Shown: positions 8,662 through 18,047, counted from the stretch's first letter. The stretch is DNA of 50,792 nucleotides from Alphaproteobacteria bacterium (GCA_035625915.1 DASPOR010000138.1:1-50792), one strand, 5' to 3'. Notes: generated by a model not told the origin, from the letters alone. Numbers and translations are program-made.

Positions 8662-9846
8662 ATGGCCGATTTCGTACTCGTCCTGAACGCGGGATCATCG
8701 AGCATCAAGTTTTCGGTCTTCAAGGCCGAGGTGCCTGACCCGGCCTGCGAACTTAACGGGCAGATCGAGGGGCTTTACGCGAGCGCGCATTTCATAGCGC
8801 GTGACGCCAAAAAAAACTTGCTCGACGAAAAACGTTGGCCCGAGGGCGAGAAGGTCGGCCACGACGTCGGCTTGGCCTACCTGACGCAGTTTCTCCGCAA
8901 CTATCGGGGCGAACGTCGCGTCCTCGCGGTCGGGCATCGCGTAGTCCATGGCGGCGCGGAGCATTCGCGCCCAGCACTGATCGACAAAACCTTGGTTGCA
9001 CAACTGGAGAAACTTTCCCCCCTCGCACCTCTGCATCAGCCGCACAATCTTGCGGCCATCAAGTCTCTTTTGGAATTGGCCCCGCAAATCCCGCAGGTGG
9101 CGTGCTTCGACACGGCATTCCACCGGACGCATCCCGAGGTGGCGCAGGCGTATGCGCTGCCGCCGGAAATTACGATGCGGGGCGTGCGGCGATATGGCTT
9201 TCATGGGCTCTCCTACGAATATATCGCGTCGGTTCTACCAAAAATCGATCCTCGATCGGCGGCCGGCCGGGTCGTCGTCGCACACCTTGGCAATGGCGCA
9301 AGCATGTGCGCGATCCACGCCGGGAGAAGCATTGCCAGCACGATGGGATTCACAGCCATCGAAGGCCTGCCGATGGGCACGCGATGCGGCAACCTCGACC
9401 CCGGGGTCATCCTCTTTCTCATGGACGAGCTTGGGATGGACGCGCGCGGAATCGAGAAACTGCTTTACACCCGCTCCGGCCTCCTCGGTGTTTCCGGCGT
9501 GTCGAGCGACATGCGCGCCCTCGAGGCGAGCACGGAACCCCGCGCCAGGGCCGCAATCGATTTATTCGTCTACCGCATTGGCCGTGAGCTTGGTTCCCTG
9601 GTCGCTGCACTCGGTGGATTGGACGCGATCGTTTTTACCGCGGGCATTGGCGAAAACTCCGTTGCGGTCCGGTCGCGCGTGTGTGGTGACGCCCAGTGGA
9701 TCGGAGTTAAGCTCGACGCGACCGCGAACGAACGGCATGGTCCCCTGATCTCGGTGAGCGAAAGTCCGGTCCGTGCCTGGGTGATCCCAACGAACGAAGA
9801 ACTTATGATCGCCCGTCATACCCTTCAACTCGTTGGCGCGGCTTGA
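8662..9846 (+). CDS. ackA: Acetate/propionate family kinase
   Basis: This 394-residue ASKHA-fold kinase makes ATP from acyl phosphate and ADP, or the reverse. The N-terminal signature VLNAGSSSIKF is at residues 5-15, and the second signature GVRRYGFHGLSYEYI is near residue 175. The phosphate-binding loop HLGNGASMCAI and the EGLPMGTRCGNLDPG segment follow. The conserved C-terminal GIGENS motif is present. Length matches typical AckA (about 400). It is the middle gene of an operon with the acyltransferase (7-nt gap) and fabI (13-nt gap). With the FNR-like box upstream this suggests overflow or fermentative ATP formation under low oxygen. Whether acetate, propionate or another short acyl group is used cannot be told. 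Confidence 0.93.
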   Translation: MADFVLVLNAGSSSIKFSVFKAEVPDPACELNGQIEGLYASAHFIARDAKKNLLDEKRWPEGEKVGHDVGLAYLTQFLRNYRGERRVLAVGHRVVHGGAEHSRPALIDKTLVAQLEKLSPLAPLHQPHNLAAIKSLLELAPQIPQVACFDTAFHRTHPEVAQAYALPPEITMRGVRRYGFHGLSYEYIASVLPKIDPRSAAGRVVVAHLGNGASMCAIHAGRSIASTMGFTAIEGLPMGTRCGNLDPGVILFLMDELGMDARGIEKLLYTRSGLLGVSGVSSDMRALEASTEPRARAAIDLFVYRIGRELGSLVAALGGLDAIVFTAGIGENSVAVRSRVCGDAQWIGVKLDATANERHGPLISVSESPVRAWVIPTNEELMIARHTLQLVGAA

Positions 9847-9859
9847 GAGCGAGGCGGAC

Positions 9860-10642
9860 ATGGCAAGCGAACACAAGGCTCTGATACTGCATGGCAAGAA
9901 GGCGCTGGTGGTCGGGGTCGCGAACGAATACTCGATCGCGTATGGATGCGCCAAGGCGCTCCGCGAAGTCGGCGCCGATCTCGCGATAACCTATCTCAAC
10001 GAGAAAGCGAGACCGTTCGTCGAGCCGCTTGCGAAAGAGGTCAGTGCAGCGATTTTCGCGCCCCTCGACGTCTCCATCGCCGGCCAGACCGAGCAAGTCT
10101 TCCAGTCGATCCGCGATAAATGGGGCCGCCTTGACATATTGGTTCACTCGATCGCGTTCGCGCCGAAAGAGGATCTGCAAGGTGGGCTGCTCAACTGCTC
10201 CGCGGAAGGTTTCGCCAAGGCAATCGATGTCTCGTGTCACTCTTTTGTGCGTCTCGCCAAACTGGCAGTACCCTTGATGACCGATGGCGGAACGATGATG
10301 GCCATGAGCTATCACGGCGCAAGCAAGGTCGTGCCGAATTACAACGTAATGGGGCCCGTCAAAGCCGCACTCGAGGCGGTCTGCCGCTACCTCGCTTATG
10401 AGCTGGGCCCGAAGCGAATTCGAGTGCACGCCATATCGCCAGGCCCACTCAAGACCAGGGCCGCATCGGGTCTCAAGGACTTCGATCTGCTGCTCACCGA
10501 AGCGATCGAGCGCGCGCCCGTCGGCGAGCTCGTCGATATCATGGATGTCGGATTTACCTGCGCCTTCCTTGCCACTCCGTTCGCCCGTCGATTGAGCGGG
10601 AGCACGATCTACGTGGACGGCGGCATGAACATCATGGCTTGA
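9860..10642 (+). CDS. fabI: Enoyl-[acyl-carrier-protein] reductase (NADH), FabI type
   Basis: This 260-residue SDR-superfamily enzyme reduces trans-2-enoyl-ACP in the last step of fatty acid elongation. The FabI hallmarks are clear: VVGVANEYSIAYGCAKAL as cofactor loop near residue 15-32, the LVHSIAFAPKEDLQG segment, and the Tyr-x6-Lys active site in NYNVMGPVKAAL. ISPGPLKTRAASG and the C-terminal IYVDGGMNIM complete the pattern. The start at 9860 is chosen because a GAGGCGG ribosome site lies just upstream. Finding fabI behind an acyltransferase and acyl kinase is a recurrent arrangement in proteobacteria. It may be a second, condition-specific fabI copy rather than the housekeeping one, which cannot be checked in this window. 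Confidence 0.92.
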   Translation: MASEHKALILHGKKALVVGVANEYSIAYGCAKALREVGADLAITYLNEKARPFVEPLAKEVSAAIFAPLDVSIAGQTEQVFQSIRDKWGRLDILVHSIAFAPKEDLQGGLLNCSAEGFAKAIDVSCHSFVRLAKLAVPLMTDGGTMMAMSYHGASKVVPNYNVMGPVKAALEAVCRYLAYELGPKRIRVHAISPGPLKTRAASGLKDFDLLLTEAIERAPVGELVDIMDVGFTCAFLATPFARRLSGSTIYVDGGMNIMA

Positions 10643-10664
10643 TTTGGCAGGAATCGTGCGGGCG

Positions 10665-11435
10665 TCACTTGCCCCCGCTCACCGCAAGCACCTGCCCCGT
10701 GATCCAGCCGGCATAGTCCGAGGCAAAGAAGAAAACGGCATGGGCGATATCGTCGGGCATGCCGAGACGGCGCATCGCGATGCTCTCGACTAGGCGCCTC
10801 TGGCCCTCCGGACCGTAGGACTCCCATTGCCGCTCCGTCGTAGGGTTGGAGCGTACAAATCCGGGGGCGACGCTATTGACGGTGATTCCGAATGGCCCAA
10901 GCTCGTGCGCAAGCTGGCGCGTCAAACCGATCAGCGCCGATTTGGCCGCGGCATAGGCTTGGATTCCTGTCAAGCTGACACCGAGCCCCGCGACACTCGA
11001 AATATTGACGATGCGGCCGGCCCGTCCCACTTTCATCGCGGACACCACGGCCTGGCTCAAATTGAAAGCGCCGGTCACATTCACGTCGAAGATTTCCTGC
11101 CATTGACCCGCGCGTACCGCCTCGATCGGCTGCCCAACCTGGCCGCGTACCCCACCTGCGTTGTTGACAAGCACATCGACACGCCCTCGGGCCGCGAGCG
11201 CTTCTTCCACAAAATTGCCGACGGCGGCACGGTCCGTGACGTCGACCGTCCGGACGACCATCGCGCCACCTTCCATAGGCCTTGCCTCGGCGGCGGTCAC
11301 GCGCAAGCCGGCCTCGTTCACGTCGCACGCCCACGCAACGGCGCCGCGCGCCACAAAACCGTGCGCAATGGCGCGGCCGAGGCCGTGACCGCCGCCGCTC
11401 ACGATAACCGTCTTGCCGCTGAAGTCGATTTTCAT
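10665..11435 (-). CDS. SDR family NAD(P)-dependent oxidoreductase (FabG-like)
   Basis: This 256-residue classical short-chain dehydrogenase interconverts an alcohol and a ketone. The nucleotide-binding motif SGGGHGLGRAIA lies at residues 13-24, NNAGG near 90, the catalytic Ser in NISSVAG, and Tyr-x3-Lys in AYAAAKSALIG. The C-terminal ITGQVLAVSGGK is typical. It is the last gene of a five-gene minus-strand operon and overlaps the preceding gene by ATGA. The context (amide hydrolases, deacylase, second dehydrogenase, peptide-type transporter) points to a catabolic role rather than fatty acid synthesis. Substrate unknown. Confidence 0.88.
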   Translation of the reverse strand: MKIDFSGKTVIVSGGGHGLGRAIAHGFVARGAVAWACDVNEAGLRVTAAEARPMEGGAMVVRTVDVTDRAAVGNFVEEALAARGRVDVLVNNAGGVRGQVGQPIEAVRAGQWQEIFDVNVTGAFNLSQAVVSAMKVGRAGRIVNISSVAGLGVSLTGIQAYAAAKSALIGLTRQLAHELGPFGITVNSVAPGFVRSNPTTERQWESYGPEGQRRLVESIAMRRLGMPDDIAHAVFFFASDYAGWITGQVLAVSGGK

Positions 11436-12499
11436 CGCGCAGGTCCCCTCTGGAAGATCACGTCCGCGGAAGCCTGCACCTGGGCGAGCGCCTCGGCGAG
11501 TCGGCCAAGATTTGTGCGCTCCAGGCCGAGCCTACCGTCCTCGATATCGTGGATGAGTGCCACCAGTCTGCGGATCAACGGGCTGCGACGACCATGCTTT
11601 TCGCCGATCTCGGCGATGATCGCGATTTGCGCGTCGATCTCGGTCTTGCGCTTGCGCACCGCCAGGTCGCGCCAGATACCGCTGTGGGACTTCGCCGATT
11701 TTCGATTGTGTGCAACCATCGCGGCGATGGAGCGCGCGAGTTGAGCGGGGTTCGCACCGACTGTAAAGGCGTCAGGATCGAAGCCATTGAACCCCTCCGG
11801 CTTGACGCCCTCTACTTCTGCAACCGCCATCACTTCGCGGCCCAAGGCACCGTAGAGGTCGGCGTATTCTTCGATGGCAAGAGCGTCCGCGATTGAGTCG
11901 TTGGTCAGTGCTGTGGCGAACAGCAACGTACCGTAGCCGAGCTTTCCCCAGAGATAGCCCCAGATGTTCTCCGTGACGATTGCTTCGGGTTCGAAGTCGC
12001 AGATCTCTTCATGCAATGCGGTCAGGCGTGGCGTAGTTTTTCCGTCGAGTTCTCCGAGAACAACGGCCCCGCGTCCGCCGTAGAGCACCACACCCGGTTC
12101 AAGATAGTCCGCACCGAAATTCACGAACGCGCCAATCGTCCGATTCCAACCGACAATGCTTGCTATGACAAGCTCATTGAGGCCATTCTGCATCGAAACG
12201 ACATAGCCGTCGGACGACAGGAAAGGGCGGAGGGCGTTGGCGGCCGCTTCGGTATGGTGCGCCTTGACGCAAAGGAGAATTCGCGCGAAGGAGCCTGACA
12301 GCCGGTTAGGCGTGTAGGCCGGTGTCTTCACGTCGAATTGCGCGATCGGCCCCTCGATTCGAAGGCCATGCCGTTCGATAGCCGCGACATGCTCGACAAC
12401 GTTATCAACGAAGATCACCGCGTGACCGGCACGCGCGAGGTGTGCACCGATCGTGCCGCCGATCGCACCAGCTCCCCAAATCAGGAGCGGTTCCGTCAA
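11432..12499 (-). CDS. Ketopantoate reductase family protein (PanE/ApbA-like)
   Basis: This 355-residue protein has an N-terminal NAD(P)-binding Rossmann motif, IWGAGAIGGTIGAHLARAG at residues 6-24, and a C-terminal helical domain typical of 2-dehydropantoate 2-reductases. The SMQNGLNE segment contains the Asn characteristic of the family. A TTG start at 12499 is proposed: it overlaps the stop of the creatininase gene by 4 nt and has GAGGGG 8 nt upstream. A GTG at 12505 is the alternative. It is somewhat longer than E. coli PanE (303). The operon context makes reduction or oxidation of a hydroxy/keto acid of a catabolic pathway more likely than pantothenate synthesis. Confidence 0.82.
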   Translation of the reverse strand: MTEPLLIWGAGAIGGTIGAHLARAGHAVIFVDNVVEHVAAIERHGLRIEGPIAQFDVKTPAYTPNRLSGSFARILLCVKAHHTEAAANALRPFLSSDGYVVSMQNGLNELVIASIVGWNRTIGAFVNFGADYLEPGVVLYGGRGAVVLGELDGKTTPRLTALHEEICDFEPEAIVTENIWGYLWGKLGYGTLLFATALTNDSIADALAIEEYADLYGALGREVMAVAEVEGVKPEGFNGFDPDAFTVGANPAQLARSIAAMVAHNRKSAKSHSGIWRDLAVRKRKTEIDAQIAIIAEIGEKHGRRSPLIRRLVALIHDIEDGRLGLERTNLGRLAEALAQVQASADVIFQRGPAR

Positions 12500-13197
12500 T
12501 GCCACGGCCCCTCGATCGCGCCGCGCGTCTCGTCCACGGCGACCGACCAGAGCGCGAGCATTTCCTCGTCCGGGCGTTGATAACGGCCGCCAAAATTGCC
12601 ATCCTCGATGTAGTCGCGCACTTGCGTGGGATTCATCATGCGCAGGCGTTCGGTTTCGATCATTGTCTTGCTTCCGCCCGGAAGCGCGATATTCGGCACC
12701 CGCGTCCAGGGAAAATTCTCCATCCACGACGCGTGGCTTGCGACCGGATCGATCTCTTGTACCTTCGCCCAAGTTTTTGGCGCGTTCCACCAATTGTAGA
12801 ACCGCGCCGTAACGCCGGGGTTTTCACTCATCCATTCCTGAAAGAAAGCGCCGGCAGGCGCATTCCCGCCATGGCCGTTCACGAAAAGGATGCGGCGAAA
12901 CCCTCCCCGCTTCAAGCTTTCGAGGACGTCGCGGACGAGTGACAGCAGCGTTTCGATTCGCAAGCTCACTGTGCCGGGAAAAGCTGTGAAATACGGCGTT
13001 ATCCCATAGTTGAGCGCGGGAAAGACCGGCACGCCGAGTGGTGCCGCAGCCTCGACGGCGACGCGTTCGGCGAGAATGAGGTCGACGCCGAGACTCAGGT
13101 AACTGTGCTGTTCGGTGCTGCCAATCGGCACAACCGCACGGTCGTCGCTTCGAAGGTAAGTTTCGACCTGCATCCAATTCATTTCGGTGACGCGCAT
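12496..13197 (-). CDS. Creatininase family amidohydrolase
   Basis: This 233-residue metal-dependent hydrolase belongs to a family that opens cyclic amides (creatinine to creatine) or cleaves related amide bonds. The metal-binding pattern is visible: PIGSTEQHSYLSLGVD with Glu29, His31 and Asp39, and the VNGHGGN loop. The ATG at 13197 is chosen over an upstream start because AGGAGGGG lies just before it. It is 29 nt behind the AstE-like gene and overlaps the next gene by 4 nt. Family members include creatininase, MftE and FAPy deformylase, so the exact substrate is open. Its neighbours suggest a cyclic amide or lactam-like intermediate. Confidence 0.86.
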   Translation of the reverse strand: MRVTEMNWMQVETYLRSDDRAVVPIGSTEQHSYLSLGVDLILAERVAVEAAAPLGVPVFPALNYGITPYFTAFPGTVSLRIETLLSLVRDVLESLKRGGFRRILFVNGHGGNAPAGAFFQEWMSENPGVTARFYNWWNAPKTWAKVQEIDPVASHASWMENFPWTRVPNIALPGGSKTMIETERLRMMNPTQVRDYIEDGNFGGRYQRPDEEMLALWSVAVDETRGAIEGPWH

Positions 13198-13226
13198 ACG
13201 CCTGCCCCTCCTGAAAATATGCACCG

Positions 13227-14138
13227 TCAGACGGCAATACCAATCAACGCCTGGTTTGCATTGACCGCAAGGCTCGTGAGGTTGTAGAGCACCGGCCCGC
13301 TATGCTCGGCGAGAATCGGCTTCTCCCAGGCGCCCACAATATCGTAGATCGTGCCGATCCGCTCACCGCGCTCCACGGTCGCGCCGGGCGACACGGCCGG
13401 ATGCCAGAAACCCGCGGCCGGCGACACCATTACCTCCATCCGGCAAAGCCTTGGCGACGGCATACCTGTCGTGCTCGCCGCGAGCATCCCAAGGTGGGCC
13501 ATGATCCGTTTTACCCCGGCCTCGAGCCAGCCGACGCTTTCCTCGCTCCAGAGGCCGTTCGCACCCGACTCGAGGAGAACGGCCGGCACACCCGCCGCAG
13601 CAGCGGCCGTGTAACTGTGCCCGCGTGACTGGCTGCGCACGGCGAAGGGCAAGCCGCTTGCAATCGCGATCGCCTCGCTCGGCGAATGCCCGGCGGGAAA
13701 GATCGAGAACGGAGTCAGTGCTTCGACGACGTCGCCACTGTGCAGGTCGATGTAAGCATCCATGCCCGAGATTGCCGTGCCGAGCAGCCAGGCGGTAAGT
13801 CGTTCGCTCGCACTGCCGCTACTGTTGCCAGGGAACATGCGGTTGATGTTCTTGTCATCCGATGGATTGAAAAATGCGCGATGGGTCCAGAATGCCTTGA
13901 TGTTCACGATATGCATGATGACCAACTCGCCCCGAAGCTCGCCGGGCGATATTGACGCGAGACGGCGCGCCGACTCGATTCCGGAATATTCGGCGCCATG
14001 TATCCCGGCGGACACGATGAGCTTCGGACCGGGCGCTCGTCCGCGAACGATCGTGCAGGGTAGAGACAGGCCGGCTTCGGGCTCGACATAGCCGCGCCAG
14101 CATTCCTTCCCAACACTTTCCGCAATTTTGAGTGGCAT
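13227..14138 (-). CDS. Succinylglutamate desuccinylase/aspartoacylase family zinc hydrolase
   Basis: This 303-residue carboxypeptidase-fold enzyme should remove an acyl or amino-acid moiety from an amide. The zinc ligands of the AstE/ASPA family are seen as His47-x2-Glu50 in AGIHGAEYS and His133 in YIDLHSGD. The C-terminal third (AAGFWHPAVSPGATVERGERIGTI) resembles the beta domain found in deacylases such as DoeB. The start at 14138 has GGAGGTG just upstream. It is the second gene of the operon, 90 nt after the IaaA-like gene. DoeB and AstE hydrolyse N-acyl amino acids, and a related reaction is inferred here. Confidence 0.86.
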   Translation of the reverse strand: MPLKIAESVGKECWRGYVEPEAGLSLPCTIVRGRAPGPKLIVSAGIHGAEYSGIESARRLASISPGELRGELVIMHIVNIKAFWTHRAFFNPSDDKNINRMFPGNSSGSASERLTAWLLGTAISGMDAYIDLHSGDVVEALTPFSIFPAGHSPSEAIAIASGLPFAVRSQSRGHSYTAAAAAGVPAVLLESGANGLWSEESVGWLEAGVKRIMAHLGMLAASTTGMPSPRLCRMEVMVSPAAGFWHPAVSPGATVERGERIGTIYDIVGAWEKPILAEHSGPVLYNLTSLAVNANQALIGIAV

Positions 14139-14228
14139 GTCGGCACCTCCCTCCACCCGCGTCCATAATCCTCCGGCGGCTCTTGCAGCGTTCGATGCCG
14201 CGCTCGGACGCGCCTGCCATCGCCCGAG

Positions 14229-15206
14229 TTAGCGATAGATCGCGGTGACGGGGGCATCGTTGCCGCGCGCGTAGCCGCGATACATCCCTTCCGTCGAGAA
14301 GGGCAGCGCGATCTTGCCGCTACGATCGACCGCGATCACGCCGCCGCGCCCACCGTATGCGGGAAGTCGTTCCATGATGATGTGGCTGCAAGACGCCGCT
14401 AGATCGGCCCCCGTGTATTCCATTCGCGCCGAGATGTCATGGCCCACGACCAGGCGCATGAACACTTCACCGCTTCCCGTCGCCGAGACGGCCAAGGTGC
14501 GGTTATTGGCGTAACATCCCGCACCGATGATGGGCGTGTCTCCGACCCGGCCGGCGTGCTTGTTTGTGAGGCCACCCGTCGAGGTGGCCGCCGCAAGATT
14601 CCCGTCGCGATCGAGGGCAACGGCGCCGACGGTCCCGAGCTTGTTGTCGGGGTCGGGACGCGTTTTCGGCAATACGGCGAACAAGGTCGCCGCATCGTGA
14701 TCGAGTGCAGTACCACCCCTTTCGCGCACAAGCCGCCATTGTTCGCGTCGCGCCTCGGTCGCGAAATAGGCATTGTCGACAAGTACCAGGCCCTCTTCCG
14801 CGGCGAAGCGGTCCGCACCTTCGCCGACAAGGAAGACATAATCCCCACCCGCCATGACGGCACGCGCGGCCCGCACCGGATTGCGTATTCGCCGCGTGCA
14901 GCCGACCGCCCCGGCCGCAAGCGTGCGGCCGTCCATTATCGAGGCGTCGAGCTCGTGAGTGCCCTCGCTCGTGAAGACGGCGCCATGTCCGGCGTTGAAG
15001 AGCGGGCAGTCTTCGAGCGAAACCACGGCCTCGGTCACCGCGTCGAGCGCGCTGCCGCCCTGCATCAGGACAATTTGCCCGGCCTTGACCGCCGCCGCGA
15101 GTCCTGCGTGATAACGCGCTTCCTGTTCCGCCGAAAGTGAGCTTCGCGCGACCGTACCAGCGCCACCATGGACTGCAATGGCCGGGACAGGGCCAGGCCC
15201 GGTCAT
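14229..15206 (-). CDS. iaaA: Isoaspartyl peptidase/L-asparaginase (plant-type, T2 family)
   Basis: This 325-residue Ntn-hydrolase precursor would cleave itself to expose a catalytic Thr, then hydrolyse isoaspartyl dipeptides or asparagine. The N-terminus AIAVHGGAGTVARS, the LFNAGHGAVFTSEGTHELDA-type region and the nucleophile site LGTVGAVALD (Thr192) are diagnostic. GGLTNKHAGRVGDTPIIGAG follows as the substrate-binding region. In E. coli, iaaA precedes the gsiABCD glutathione importer; here a peptide-type ABC system is also next door, with its binding protein divergent. It is the first gene of the five-gene minus operon and shares a 240-bp promoter region with the binding protein gene. Its own ribosome site is weak. 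Confidence 0.9.
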   Translation of the reverse strand: MTGPGPVPAIAVHGGAGTVARSSLSAEQEARYHAGLAAAVKAGQIVLMQGGSALDAVTEAVVSLEDCPLFNAGHGAVFTSEGTHELDASIMDGRTLAAGAVGCTRRIRNPVRAARAVMAGGDYVFLVGEGADRFAAEEGLVLVDNAYFATEARREQWRLVRERGGTALDHDAATLFAVLPKTRPDPDNKLGTVGAVALDRDGNLAAATSTGGLTNKHAGRVGDTPIIGAGCYANNRTLAVSATGSGEVFMRLVVGHDISARMEYTGADLAASCSHIIMERLPAYGGRGGVIAVDRSGKIALPFSTEGMYRGYARGNDAPVTAIYR

Positions 15207-15386
15207 GTGATCTGGTCCGGGCAGGTTGGCGCAAAATCGGCTCGCATGCCGGTCGATCCTCCCGCATTGTGCTATTGCAGGATGTCTTCAAATGCGCTCG
15301 CTCGCACTCGAAGGCGCTGCGGCGACGGGATTATCCCATGCGATGCTTTGCGAGCAAATGATTTTTCATATAGAGTTTCGGCGTTA

Positions 15387-15404
15387 ATCCCTTCAAAGAA
15401 GGAT
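15387..15404 (+). promoter_or_regulatory. Imperfect inverted repeat in leader of solute-binding protein gene
   Basis: ATCCCTTCAAAGAAGGAT has arms ATCC(C)TTC and GAAGGAT with one unpaired base, 43 nt before the start at 15447. It could be an operator shared by the divergent operons or a short leader hairpin. The evidence is only the symmetry. Confidence 0.25.
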
Positions 15405-15446
15405 AAAACGAGACTTCAGCAAAACAACAGAGAGGAGCGTCCCGCC

Positions 15447-17012
15447 ATGAAGCGATTTCTGTTGGTTGCCTTCCTCGTATTCGCTGCATTTACCGGAGTT
15501 GCGCGCGCCGACACGACGCTGGTCATCGCCATCGCGGCCGATCCGACCGGCTTCGACCCGGAGGCCGTGCTCAACAACACGTCCGGCTTTGTCATGGCCA
15601 CGATTTACGACAGCTTGGTCAAATACAAGCCAGGCTCCGTCGACGTCGAACCCGGTCTTGCCGAAAGTTGGGACGTCTCACCCGACGGCCTCACCTACAC
15701 GTTCCATTTGCGCAAGGGTGTCACGTTCCACGATGGCACGCCGTTCAACGGCCCGAATTATATCAAGACAATCAAGCGTCTTGTCGACAAGAGCGACGAA
15801 GACTCGATCTTCAAGACCGGACCGGTCGAGGGCTATATCGACGACACCTACGGGGCGGTGGAGAGCTACACGGCACCCGACGACAACACGGTCGTCTTCA
15901 AGTTCAAGGAATCCTCAGCACCCTTCACGACCAATCTGGCGATGGTGTGGAATGGCGTGGTGAGTCCGACCGCGGTGCACAAGCTGGGCAAGGACTTTCG
16001 CACCCATCCGGTCGGTACGGGACCGTTCATTTTCAAGGAATGGCGGCCGGGCGACCAGATAACGCTCGACGCAAACCCCAACTACTGGAACGGCAAGCCT
16101 AAAGTCGACCATATCGTTTTCAAGGTGATGCCCGATCCGCAGGCCGCCCTTCTCGCCATAAAGCGTGGGGACGTGCAAATCCTGGCTGATGTCGGAGCGC
16201 AAATCATTCCAGCCGCAAAAAGCGACGCCAATCTTGTCGTCGTGACCCAGCCGGGACTTGCCGTGAGCGGCGTTGGAATGCCGCCAGACACCAAGCCCTT
16301 CGACGACAAGCGGGTCCGCCAGGCGCTCAATTATGCAATCGATCGCGACGCGCTCGACAAGTCGCTGTTCCAGGGGTATGCCGCACCCATGACGTCGCCG
16401 CTGCCGGAAGCGCAGTGGGGCTTCGATCCCTCCCTCAAGGGCTACAGTTACGATCCGGCAAAGGCGAAGCAAATGCTCGCCGAAGCGGGTTACCCCAATG
16501 GCTTCAAGACCGAGCTTTTGACGTATAACAGCCCGCGTGGTTACAACTCGGCCGGTGCGGATCTCGCCGTCGCTGTACAGGGATACCTGCAGAAGGTCGG
16601 CGTCGAAGCCAATGTGCGCAAGGAAGAGATCGGCGCCTATCTCGCGGAGATTCGCAACAAGACGAACAAGTACAACAAGGGCATGTTCCTGGTCGGATGG
16701 ACCGGCGACAATGGCGATCCGGACAACTTCCTCTTCGAACTCTTCGGTTCGGCGAATATTCCGGTCACGAACACACCGCGATACGTGAATCCTGAACTGG
16801 ACAAGGTTCTCGTCGAGGCGCAGCGCGTTCCCGATCACGACAAGCGTGTCGCCCTCTATCATGAGGCCCAAAAGATCATCCTGGACGACGCGCCCTGGAT
16901 CTTCTTGAACTCCGTCATGCAAGTCCGCGTCACACGCAAGGAGGTCAAGGGCTACCTCCTCAATCCAACTCAAATGTTCTTCGAGATGCAGCGAGTCTCG
17001 CTGGAGAAATAG
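15447..17012 (+). CDS. ABC transporter substrate-binding protein, peptide/nickel type (SBP_bac_5)
   Basis: This 521-residue periplasmic binding protein belongs to the DppA/OppA/GsiB class. The start at 15447 is set by GAGAGGAGCG 8 nt upstream and yields a signal peptide with cleavage after Ala21 (ARA-DT). The typical opening DPTGFDPEAVLNNTSGFV, the LAESWDVSPDGLTYTFHLRKG block, HPVGTGPFIFKEW, and YDPAKAKQMLAEAGYPNG are all present. It is divergent from the hydrolase operon and convergent with the genes for its cognate permeases and ATPases, from which a strong hairpin separates it. The ligand is unknown; family members bind peptides, glutathione, opines, sugars or nickel. Confidence 0.92.
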   Translation: MKRFLLVAFLVFAAFTGVARADTTLVIAIAADPTGFDPEAVLNNTSGFVMATIYDSLVKYKPGSVDVEPGLAESWDVSPDGLTYTFHLRKGVTFHDGTPFNGPNYIKTIKRLVDKSDEDSIFKTGPVEGYIDDTYGAVESYTAPDDNTVVFKFKESSAPFTTNLAMVWNGVVSPTAVHKLGKDFRTHPVGTGPFIFKEWRPGDQITLDANPNYWNGKPKVDHIVFKVMPDPQAALLAIKRGDVQILADVGAQIIPAAKSDANLVVVTQPGLAVSGVGMPPDTKPFDDKRVRQALNYAIDRDALDKSLFQGYAAPMTSPLPEAQWGFDPSLKGYSYDPAKAKQMLAEAGYPNGFKTELLTYNSPRGYNSAGADLAVAVQGYLQKVGVEANVRKEEIGAYLAEIRNKTNKYNKGMFLVGWTGDNGDPDNFLFELFGSANIPVTNTPRYVNPELDKVLVEAQRVPDHDKRVALYHEAQKIILDDAPWIFLNSVMQVRVTRKEVKGYLLNPTQMFFEMQRVSLEK

Positions 17013-17028
17013 TGGCCGATATTACGGC

Positions 17029-17055
17029 GGCGCGCCGGGACTGCCCCGGCGCGCC
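17029..17055. terminator. Bidirectional hairpin between convergent transport genes
   Basis: Arms GGCGCGCCGGG (17029-17039) and CCCGGCGCGCC (17045-17055) pair perfectly over 11 bp around the loop ACTGC. The element sits in the 46-bp gap between the stops of the binding protein gene (17012) and the last ATPase gene (17059), where it can end both transcripts. The T-run after it is short (CCCCTTCATT), so it may act partly as an RNA-stabilising structure. Confidence 0.65.
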
Positions 17056-17058
17056 CCT

Positions 17059-18047
17059 TCATTCCGATTCCAATATGTCGTCGCGGATACATGCCTTGTA
17101 GCGGCCAGGCGAGATTTCGCGCAGCTCGGGCACTCGCTTGGCGCACTCGTCTATCGCATAAGGGCAACGCGTGCGGAAGACGCAGCCGGATGGCGGGTTG
17201 ATCGGGCTTGGGATGTCACCCTTGAGGACGATCCGCTTGCCCTTGCGGTCGGGATCGGGAACCGGGACGGCGGAAAGGAGTGCCTCCGTATAGGGGTGTC
17301 TCGGCTTGCGGCAAAGCTCGCGGCCGGGCGCTGTCTCCATGACTCGGCCGAGATACATGACGACAATTCGATCCGAGATGTACTCGACGACCGCGAGATC
17401 GTGCGCGATGAACAGCATCGTCAAGCCGAGCTTCTGCTTGAGTTCGCGCAAGAGATTGACGACTTGTGCCTGGATCGAGACGTCAAGGGCCGAGACCGGC
17501 TCGTCGGCAACGATAAATTCGGGCCCGACGGCAAGTGCGCGGGCGATGCCGATACGCTGGCGCTGGCCGCCCGAGAATTCGTGTGGGTAACGGCTCATAT
17601 GGTCAGGCAATAGGCCCACGAGGCGCAAAATCTCGGAAACCCGGGCATGCCGTTCGGCCCGCCCTGCACCAATGCCGTGAATGACGAGAGGCTCGGCGAC
17701 GATCTCCTCAACGCGCATTCGCGGGTTGAGAGATGCGAAGGGATCCTGGAAAATCGGCTGCGCTTGGCGGCGGAACGCGCGGAGTGCTGCTTGCCCCAAG
17801 CCCGCGATATCGACACCCTTGAAGAGGATTGCGCCACTCGTTGCATCGTTCAACCGCAGGATCGTGCGGCCCACCGTCGTCTTGCCGGAGCCCGACTCGC
17901 CGACGAGGCCGAGCACCTCGCCCTGCTCGATCACGAACGACACGTCGTCAACGGCTTTTACCTGGCCCGCACCGCGCGAGAAGATGCCGCTTCCGGCGTC
18001 GAACCACTTCTTGAGGCCGCGGACCTCCAAAAAGGGAGCATTCTTGT

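Noticed and set aside
12500..12793. N-terminal extension of the PanE-like protein
   Set aside because: It overlaps the creatininase gene by almost 300 bp in another frame and precedes the conserved Rossmann start.
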